Translations under genes and position numbers: made by a program
Shown: positions 55,806 through 64,000 of the stretch, piece after piece
Position numbering within the stretch: the stretch's first letter is position 1
How the letters are laid out: each line of letters starts with the position of its first letter
The notes under the pieces: model-generated
The model's database searches: none
What the model was told of the DNA's origin: nothing
What the model saw: the letters and a program-made list of their open reading frames with translations, nothing else
Source: Anodontia alba
Taxonomy: Eukaryota; Mollusca; Bivalvia; Lucinida; Lucinidae
Length of the DNA: 64,000 nucleotides
NCBI GenBank assembly: GCA_964016985.1
Contig: OZ024835.1
Coordinates: 131,501 to 195,500, forward strand
Direction: 5' to 3'

Positions 55806-56219
55806 TACAATTTGTTCTTGTTATTCCTTTAATATCTAGTAGCTTGAAAAAAAAAAAAAAATTCTAATAAAAAAAAAAAAAAAAAAACTTGAAAAAAAAA
55901 AAAAAATAAATAAAAAAAAAACAACACAAAAAAAAACCCTACCTGTCGACCGAGGGTGAATTTTCAGAAGAAACCTGAAACACACATATTATTTTTTTTG
56001 GGCCTGATTAATCATTGCAAGCACATATTTTTCTAAAGTAAAATTATTTGACTTTGTACGCTGTGTTTATAATCATCTGACAAAATAAAAACACATCTGC
56101 TACAAGGCCTATTTGAAGTTGGATTTTATTGTTCAACTGGTGGTTTCGTTTGCTCCATTATTGCAGTGCTGTTTGTTGAAAACCTATGGACTCCAAATTT
56201 TCTCAATATATTGTCCCTG
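55806..56219. other. A-rich non-coding region
   Basis: Long interrupted A runs (55845-55935), then unique sequence without ORF. Confidence 0.5.
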
Positions 56220-56398
56220 TTAAGGATAATCTGTCGGCTGACCAAACATGGCGGCGGTATTTGCCATCTCTACACGTCTTAAAATATCAACAAAAGTCAC
56301 AAATGAAATGCGTGTCTCACGAATTGAATTGATAACTGAAATGTCAGAGCATATGCAGTGGTTATTAATAGATAAAAATGCATTTTATAAGTATGAAA
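56220..56398 (+). repeat. Third copy of the long terminal repeat of 56636-57490
   Basis: TTAAGGATAATCTGTCGGCT, then CAAACATGGCGGCGG, ..AAAATGCATTTTATAAGTATG: same blocks as the arms at 56636 and 57490. Confidence 0.85.
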
Positions 56399-56404
56399 AA
56401 AAAA

Positions 56405-56635
56405 AAAAAAAAACTCGAGCGGGGTGAGGGGGAGGGTTGGTAACTAGGAGGTAATTGTGGTACGGGTGTTCGAGCTAATATTTCGAACAGTAGATCGTCT
56501 GAAATGTTGACCCATTCTTATACTGCCCTTTGATTTTTTGTACCCATTTATTGCTGGAAGTTAGACAAATATCGCAGTCAATTCATTTAGTACCAAGAGA
56601 ACAAGCAGCCTCGGAAAATTTCTTTGCTTTCATCA
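56405..56635 (+). repeat. Direct repeat of 57870-58145
   Basis: Shares GGTACGGGTGT-CGAGC, TATACTGCCCTTTGATTTT-, and ACCAAGAGAACAAGCAGCCTC with the second copy. Confidence 0.8.
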
Positions 56636-57490
56636 TTAAGGATAATCTGCCGGCTGACCAAACATGGCGGCGAAATTTGCCAACTGTACACGTCATCTTA
56701 AAATATCAACAAAAATCACAAATGAAATGCGTGTCTTATAAATTCAGCTGATAACTTAAATGTCAAGGTTATCAAGTGGTTATCAAGAGATAAAAATGCA
56801 TTTTATAAGTATGAAAAAACTAACCTTCTAACTTGTGAAAATTCGGGTGCCAAAAGTTCCCTTTTCTTTTTCATAAATTCATAAAATACTAACGTCAGTG
56901 TGTTTCACAATGTTCTATCTCGAGCAGCCGGAAATTATAATATCCAAAAGCTTTCAAATAAAAACACAATATGCTTATGTCCGCAGGTACCCAAACTGAT
57001 ACACAAAACTAAAATCTTGTCCTTTCATGTATATAACGGACTGGATACCGGTTTGTATCCTGTCTGCACGTGCAGGAGGGACAGCTAAGTACATTATATA
57101 TGTACGGCCAATGTACATTGTTAAGAGGTGTTTGATAGTCTTCTTGGAAGCCAAAATGTGTCTTTATTTGAATGAAATTGGATATTTTATTTTCCGGTTG
57201 CCCTAGATGGAAGATTGTAAAAGAAAATGTCTCAAGTACTTTATGTATTCACGGAAAAGAAACAGGAAATATTTTGTCTAAAAATTACGCAAGTTAGAAC
57301 GTAAGTTTTTTCATACTTATAAAATGCATTTTTATCTATTAATAACCACTTGACATATCCTGACATTTGAGTTATCAGTTCAATTTGTGAGACACGCATT
57401 TCATTTGTGATTTTTGTTGATATTTTATAATGACGTGTACAGGTGGCATATTCCGCCGCCATTTTTGGTCAGCCGGCAGATTATCCTTAA
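56636..57490. mobile_element. Foldback-type element with ~210-bp terminal inverted repeats
   Basis: The left arm (TTAAGGATAATCTGCCGGCT ... AAAACTAACCTTCTAACTTG) matches the reverse complement of the right arm ending at 57490 over about 210 bp. The 430-bp centre has no convincing ORF. Confidence 0.85.
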
Positions 57491-57869
57491 ACTATGCAAA
57501 TAATCGTCAACATGTCGCAGTCATTTCTATGTTCAAAATGTTATTAACATCCGCTGCCATTTTTAGATGAAAAGTTAATGCGTGTTTGATCATCATCCGT
57601 TTTTGTGCATGCGCTGTAGCAACATTTTGTATCAGTCGTGAAGCCTTTTGATCTGGCTCCAAAACAACCAAAAAAGCAATAAAAAAAAAAAAAAAAAAAA
57701 AAGCATCATAATATCATCCTTAGATTCAGAGTTATTGGTCATTTTCCAAGTCAACCCTAAAGAAATTTCTTGAAAGAGTGCTATTTTGTACATTTTGTCA
57801 TGTTTATTCATTTTTAGCACACCTCGGATACTTTACAGGTCTTAAATTGAGGACTAACTCTGATTTATA

Positions 57870-58400
57870 ACCTCGGGGGGTGGGAGGGGGCAGGGTGCGG
57901 GTGGGATATGGAGTAGAAACTTCGGGGTAATTTTGGTACGGGTGTGCGAGCCAGTATTTCGAAACCTACCCCATTCATATACCTGGCCTTTGAAAAAACG
58001 GACCTTTTCATATACTAGATTATCTGAATTAATGACCCATTCATATACTGCCCGTTGATTTTGTGTACCCATTTATTACTGGTAGTTAGATAAATAATGC
58101 AGTCAATTCATTGAATACCAAGAGAACAAGCAGCCTCAAAAATCTCTGAGTGAAAAATATGTGCATATACCGGGATGTCAGAAAAAGTGGGGCCTTGCAT
58201 ATACCATTAAAAAAAATTGGGTCAGTCATCTTTTTTTTGTCGAAAAAAGGGGGCCAATCATATACCTGACAGCGCTGAAAAAGGGGCTATTCGGCACGCA
58301 CATCCGTACTATGCCATATATAGGAAGTTACACGCTCCCCCCCCCCCCCCCCCCCGAGTTTATAACACTTAATTATAAAATCGTATAAAGCCTGGTTCTT
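57870..58400. repeat. Second copy of the 56405 repeat, then TATA-type repeats and a C19 run
   Basis: After the shared block, ATATACCGGGATGTCAGAAA-like sequence occurs twice, followed by C19 at 58337-58355. No gene seen. Confidence 0.6.
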
Positions 58401-58640
58401 TTTTCTTCTTCGCTTACGTCATATTTGGGCGAAAAATTGTCAAGTTTTTGGTTACCTATCTAAGCACTGTATACACTTTTTTAAACAGCAATTAAAAGTT
58501 TCTAAACCCTATAAATTTCATATAAGCATGCTAAGAAATAAAAGAATTGTAGATATGCATATCTAAATTTCCATGCACGTGGTTTACCTGTATGTATCTA
58601 TTCGGCGCAAAGTAAGGATCGGTACACTTCCGGAATCGTC

Positions 58641-58702
58641 CTGCGCAAAGTAAGAATTCTTGCGCAAGGCAATTCAGACGTATCGATTCTTACTTTGCGC
58701 AG
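58641..58702. repeat. 17-bp perfect inverted repeat
   Basis: CTGCGCAAAGTAAGAAT (58641-58657) faces ATTCTTACTTTGCGCAG (58686-58702). A third partial copy, GGCGCAAAGTAAGGATCGG, lies at 58605-58623. Confidence 0.85.
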
Positions 58703-59242
58703 AACATATGTAAAGCAATGACCATGGATATTAAAGCGATTATTATAAACACATTAGTCACTCTGTGACTTCCACTTAACACTCAGACGGAGATGGCGCA
58801 CGCTCCGGATTCAATTATTTTGTTCGATACTGAAATGGAGTGGGACGAAGCTGCATCCTTCCTCAGAGACCTATGCTGGGAATCTGTAGAAGTTTGCGGC
58901 TTCTGTGGGGTAGCCCTTTTCCGGAGATCGGATACCCAGGGGCTCATAAATTTTTGTTTTACATTTGGAATCCACTACCTACTATAGGGAATCTCACTCC
59001 CTCATGCCAGCAAGCGATTGGGTTTAATTCGCCACCCAACTCGCCTGCGACTGAAAGCACTGGTAGCAGGAGTGAAACTATGCTAGAGGTGGAGGAGCTT
59101 TCTTGGATACTAAAATGTCTATTTTTTTTAGGAATATGGAGCCTTTAAGGGCTCTTTGGTTCCTGGTTGCCTGAAGGGATGTTTAAAAATGTTGACAACG
59201 GATAGACGTTGGACGACGGCCGGACGGACGCCTGCATAAATT
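58703..59242. other. Region before the satellite
   Basis: A 64-codon ORF at 58793-58987 (MAHAPDSIILFDTEMEWDEA) begins at a reasonable ATG, but nothing else supports it as a gene. Otherwise unremarkable. Confidence 0.35.
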
Positions 59243-62200
59243 ATAATCTACATGATTGGGCAGCCTTCCACAAGGTTGCCAAAATCGTTCCCGAGCTTTT
59301 CGAAGATACCCAAATGTTTGCCAAGCCTTCCCTAAGGTAACCCAAATTGTTCCGTGGCCTTCCCGTGATTACCCTAATCGTTGCTAAGCTTGGAATGTCG
59401 GGAAGGCTCGGGAACGAGTTCGGTAACCTTTCGGATGGCTTCTCAATTATTTGTATAATTTCGGGAAGGCTCGAGAACGATTTGAGTAACCTTGATGACG
59501 GCTTAGCAACGATTAGGTTAATCTCGGGAAGGCCCGGAAACAATTTCGGAAACCTTGGGGAAGGTTTGGCAATAATTTCGGAATCTTCGAAAGGCTTGGG
59601 AACCATTTCGGTAACTTGTGGAAGGCTGGGCAACGATGTGGCTAATCTCGGGAAGGTTAGGGAACGATTTCGGTAACCTTACGGAAGGCTCGACAATAAT
59701 TCCGGAATCGCGGGAAGGCTCGGGAACGATTTTGATATGCTTGTGGATGGCTTGGCAATAATTTGGATAATTTCGGGAAGGCTCGCGAACGATTTCGTTA
59801 ACCTTGATGACGGCTTGCAATGATTCTGGTAATCTCGGGAAGGCCCGGGAACTATTTGGGGAAGACTTGGCAATAATTTGGGAATCTTGGAAAGGCTCGG
59901 AAACGATTTCGGTAACCTTGTGGAAGGCTGGCCAACGATGGGAGTAATCTTGAGAAGGCTCGGGGAAGATTTCGGTAACCATAAGGAAGGCTCGGTAATA
60001 ATTCCGGAATGTCAGGAAGGCTCGGGAACGATTTCGGTAACCTTGTGGATGGCTTGCCAATTATTTGCAATAATATCGGGAAGGCTCGGGAACGATTTTG
60101 GTAACCTTGTGGATGGCTTCGCAATTATTTGCATGATTTTCGGAAGGCTCGGGAACGATTTCGGTAACCTTCATGACGGCTTGGCAACGATTAGGGTTAT
60201 CTCGGGAAGGCTCGGAAACGATTTAGGTAACCTTGGATTAGACTCGTCAATAAATTGGGAATCTCGGGAAGGCTTGGGAACGATTTCGGTAACCTTGATG
60301 GCGGCTTGGCAACGATAACGGTAATCTCGGGAAGGCCCGAGAACAATTTGGGTTACCTTCGGGAAGGCTTGTCAATAATCTTGGAAAGGCTCTGGAATGA
60401 TTTCGGTAACATTGTGGAAGGCTGGCCAACCAGGTCGGTAATCTCGGGAAGGCTCGGGAACCATTTCGGTAACCTTAAGGAAGGCTCGACAATAATTCGG
60501 GAAGGCTTGGGAACGATTTAAGGTAACCTTGTGGATGGCGTGGCAATTATTTGGATAATTTCCGGAAGGCTCGGGAACAATTTCGGTAACCTAGATGACG
60601 GCTCGCAACGATAAGGGTATTCTCGGGAAGGCCCGGGAACAATTTCGGTAACGTTGGGGAAGGCTTCGCAATAATTCGGGAATCTTGGAAAAGGCGCGGG
60701 AACGATTTCGGTAACCTTGTGGAAGGCTGGCCAACCCTGTCGTTGATCTCGGGAATGCTCGGGAACCATTTCAGTAACCTTCAGGAAGGCTCTGCAATAA
60801 TTTCAGAATGTCGGAAAGGCTTGGGAATGATTTCGGTAACCTTGTGGATGGCTTGCCAATTATTTGCAATAATATCGGGAAGGCTCGGGAACGATTTTGG
60901 TATTCTTGTGGATGGCTTGGCAATAATTTGGATTATTTCCGGAAGGCTCGGGAACGATTTTGTTAACCTTGATGACGGTTGGGCAACGATTAGGGTTATT
61001 TCGGGAAGGCTCGGGAACGATTTAGGTAACCTTGGATTAGATTCGGCAATAATTTGGGAAGGCTTGTGAACGTTTTCGGTAACCTTGATGTCGGCTTGGC
61101 AACGATGATAATCTCGGGAAGGCCCGAGAACAATTTGGGTTACCTTCGGGAAGGCTTGTCAATCATTTTGGAATCTTGGAAAGGATCGGGAACGATTTCG
61201 ATAACCTTATGGAAGGCTGGCCAACCATGTCGGTAATCTCGGAAAGGCTCGGGAACTATTTCGGTAACCTAAAGGAGGGCTCGGCAATGATACCGGAATG
61301 TCGGGAAGGCTCGGGAACGATTTCGGTAACCTTAAGGAAGGCTCGACAATAATTCGGGAATGTCGGGAAGCTCGGGAATGATTTAGGTAACCTTGTGGAT
61401 GGCGTGGCAATTATTTGGATAATTTCCGGAAGGCTCGGGAACAATTTCGGTCGGCTTTGCAACGATTAGGGTATTCTCGGGAAGGCCCGGGAACAATTTC
61501 GGTAACTTTGGGGAAGGCTTCGCAATAATTTGGGAATCTTGGGAAAGGCTCGGGAACGATTTCGGTTACCTTGTTTAAGGCTGGCCAACCATGTCGCTGA
61601 TCTCGGGAAGGCCCGAGAACCATTTCGGTAACCTTCAGGAAGGCTCGGCAATAATTCAAGAATGTCGGGAAGGCTCGGGAACGATTTCGGTAACCTTATG
61701 GAAGGCTGGCCAACCATGTCGGTAATTTCGGAATGTCGGGAAGGCTCGGGAACGATTTCGGTAACCTTGTAAAAGGCTTTGCAACGATTTGGGTAATCTT
61801 GGGAAGGCCCGGAAAAAAATTGGGAAACTTTCGGGAAGGCTTCGCAATAATTTGGGAAAGGCTCGGGAACGATTTTAGTAACCTTGTTGAAGGCTGGGCA
61901 ACGCTATGGGTAATCTCGGGAAGGCTCGGGAAGAATATAGGTAACCTTGGGGAAGGCTCAGCAGTAATTTTGGAATCTCGGGAAGGCTCGGGCACCAGTT
62001 CGGTAACATTGAGCAAGGCTGGGCAATTATTTAAGTAATCTCGGGAAGGCCCGGGAACGTTTTGGGTAACCTTGGGCAAGGCTGGGCAATAATTTGGGAA
62101 TCTCGGTACGGCTCGGCAACGATTTCGGTAACCTTATGGATCACTTGGCAATTATTCGGGAAATCTCAGATGGCTCAGGGACGATTTCGGTAAGCTTCGT

Positions 62201-63560
62201 GATGGCTTGGCAACGACTAGGGTAATGTCGGGAACAATTTGTGTAACCTTGGGGAAGGCTGGACTACCATTTGGGTGATCTCTGGAAGGCTGGGGAACGT
62301 TTTGGGTAACATTTGGGAAGGCTGGGCTACGATTTGGGTAATCAAGGGAGGGCTCGGAAACGTTTTGGATTACCTTGAGGTAGGCTTTACAACAATTTGG
62401 GTAATCTCTGGAAAACTTCGGAATTATTTTGGTAGCCTAGGGAAAGGCTAGCCAACGATTTGGAAAATCTCGGGAACGATTTGGGTAACCTTCGGGAAGG
62501 CTGGGCATCGATTTGAATAATGTCGGGAACGCTCGGGAACGATTTGGGTAGGGCTGGGCAACGATTTGTGTAATCTCGGGAAGGCTAGCAAACGATTTGG
62601 GTACCTTGAGGAAGGCCGGGCAATGATTTCGGCTTTTTCGGAAAGGCTCGGGAACGATTTCAATAGCCTTTGGGAAGGCTGGGCAATGATTTTGGTAATT
62701 TCGGAAAGGCTCGGAAACAATTTAAATAACCTTCGGGAAGGTTGGGCAATGATTTGGGTAATTTCTGGAACGATTTGGTTAAACTTGAGAAAGGCCGGGC
62801 AATGATGTGGGTAATCTCGGGAAGGCTCAAAAAAGACTTGGATTACCTTGAGGACGGCTGTGCAACGATTTGGGAATCTTGGGAAGGCTCGGAAACGATT
62901 TAGGTTACCTTCGGCAAGGCTGTGCATCGATGTGGGTAATCTCGGGAAGGCTCGGAAACGATTTAGGTTACCTTCAGGAAGGCTGTGCAAAGATTGGGGT
63001 TATCTCGGGAAGTCTTGGGAACCATTACGGTTACCTTCCGCAAGGCTGGGGAACGATTTGGGAAATCTCGGGAAGGCTCGGAAACGATTTAGGTTCCCTT
63101 CAGGGAGACTGTGCAAAAAATTGGGTAATCTCGGGAAGGCTCGGGAACGATTTGGGTTACCTTCGGCAAGGCTGGGCAACGATTTGGGTTATCTCGGGAA
63201 GGCTCGGGAACGATTTGGGTTACCTTCGGCAAGGCTGGACAACGATTTGGGTCATCTCCGGAAGGCTCGGGAACGATTTGGGTTACCTTCGGCAAGGCTG
63301 GGCAACGATTTGGGTCATCTCCGGAAGGCTCGGGAACGATTTGGGTTACCTTCGGCAAGGCTGGGCAACGCTTTGGGTAATGTCGGGAAGGCTCGGGAAC
63401 GATTTGGGTTACCTTGGGGAAGGCTGGGCAACAATTTGGGCAATCTCGGGAATGCTCGGGAACGATTTGGCTAACCTTGGGGAAGGCTTGGCAACGATCT
63501 CGGTAGTCTAGGGAAGACTCGGGAATGATTTGGGTTACCTTGTGGAAGGCTGGTCAACGA
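59243..63560. repeat. Degenerate 63-bp satellite array (~68 units)
   Basis: Each 63-bp unit is two related ~31-bp halves, GGAAGGCTCGGGAACGATTT-GGGTTACCTTC and GCAAGGCTGGGCAACGATTT-GGGTAATCTC. The right end (63.1-63.4 kb) has nearly identical neighbouring units; the left part is diverged and shows a ~799-bp higher-order period. The first ~145 bp are in reverse orientation. Because 63 is a multiple of three, open frames up to 213 codons appear on both strands (GRLGNDLGYLRQGWATIWVI type); these are not taken as genes. Confidence 0.93.
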
Positions 63561-63565
63561 TTTGG

Positions 63566-63640
63566 GTAATCATGTTAGGTTACGGTTAGGTAACACAAGG
63601 TAACCCAGGTAACGCAGGGTAACCCAATGAAATAGTTTAT
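63566..63640. repeat. GGTAACC-rich border of the satellite
   Basis: AGGTTACGGTTAGGTAACAC then AAGGTAACCCAGGTAACGCAG: irregular copies of the GGTAACC core shared with the satellite units and with the minisatellite at 40770. Confidence 0.6.
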
Positions 63641-64000
63641 GGAATAATTTTAGACATTCCTGGACTATATTTTTGTGTCATTATTGGAAATTATCTTCAG
63701 ATAAGTGCAAGGTAACAATTTTATTCATTACAAATTCATACTTTCTTTAATTGTTTCTTCTCTTCTATCTATGTAACGGGTAGAGCTTATTAAGTAGCAG
63801 ATTTAATAAAACGGGAGGGAGCAATAAGAGCAGACGTTTGATAAAATCTTCTACTTAATTCCGACGATTGTTTTAGTTTTTGATTTATTTTTCGGCCAAT
63901 GAACACCCTTGATTGACCTCACGCCACCGTGTTTTGCAGTTTTCGCCTGTTTGAAACCGAGGCGGGGGCAATATGCATACATACCTGTTTTTCCGTGTCC
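63641..64000. other. Unique sequence at window end
   Basis: No gene, repeat or splice structure that I can support. Confidence 0.4.

Noticed and set aside
62848..63511. Long overlapping ORFs (208 and 213 codons) with regular 21-residue repeats
   Set aside because: They are translations of the 63-bp satellite, present in several frames and on both strands, with no start context or non-repeat region.
59243..63560. CRISPR array
   Set aside because: Repeats are contiguous and degenerate without unique spacers, and the genome is eukaryotic.

Overview
The window is intron-bearing, repeat-rich nuclear DNA of an animal, most likely a marine invertebrate and plausibly a bivalve mollusc. The evidence is I-clade (Nimb-like) non-LTR retrotransposons, many palindromic miniature elements, a degenerate hAT and other DDE transposase relics, a tRNA-derived SINE-like sequence, eukaryotic splice sites, and long AT, GT, GACA and minisatellite tracts. 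The species call is inference; I see no conserved housekeeping gene.

Layout. 1-3 kb: a 5'-truncated LINE copy, simple repeats and a short possible secreted-protein exon. 3-11.3 kb: an AT-rich island bounded on the left by a long (AT)n tract, with a second such tract inside it. It holds small intronless orphan ORFs (3.9-6.9 kb), a duplicated upstream region, and a spliced but decayed C2H2 zinc-finger/tyrosine-recombinase gene (8.4-10.3 kb) with a downstream open frame. 11.3-19 kb: mostly non-coding, with palindromic elements and two exons of a repeated, unrecognised gene family. 19.06-30.75 kb: two LINE copies fused head to tail and flanked by a single 12-bp target-site duplication; the left copy has both ORFs open. 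30.77-32.1 kb: another exon of the repeated gene family, with a structured 3' element. 32.13-38.98 kb: a third long LINE copy with an internal duplication. 39-43 kb: a SINE-like sequence, palindromes, a GGTTACC minisatellite, and a coiled-coil member of the gene family with the same 3' structure. 42.97-48.76 kb: a fourth long LINE copy inserted in a minisatellite. 49.3-51.8 kb: a broken gene with a DDE-type integrase-like core and zinc-binding tail. 52-58.4 kb: nested DNA-transposon relics (a TIR element with 158-bp internal repeats, a hAT fragment, a TIR element with a 6-bp duplication, a long-TIR foldback). 59.2-63.56 kb: a 4.3-kb degenerate 63-bp satellite.

The LINEs share one design on the minus strand: about 555 bp of 5' UTR, ORF1 (RRM-like region plus three CCHC knuckles), a 33-bp gap, ORF2 (endonuclease, reverse transcriptase, RNase H, C-terminal CCHC), and a 3' (CAT)n tail. 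The most promising undescribed material is (i) the repeated gene family whose two best copies carry the same base-paired element just upstream of AATAAA, with compensating base changes, and (ii) the AT-rich orphan-ORF/recombinase island.
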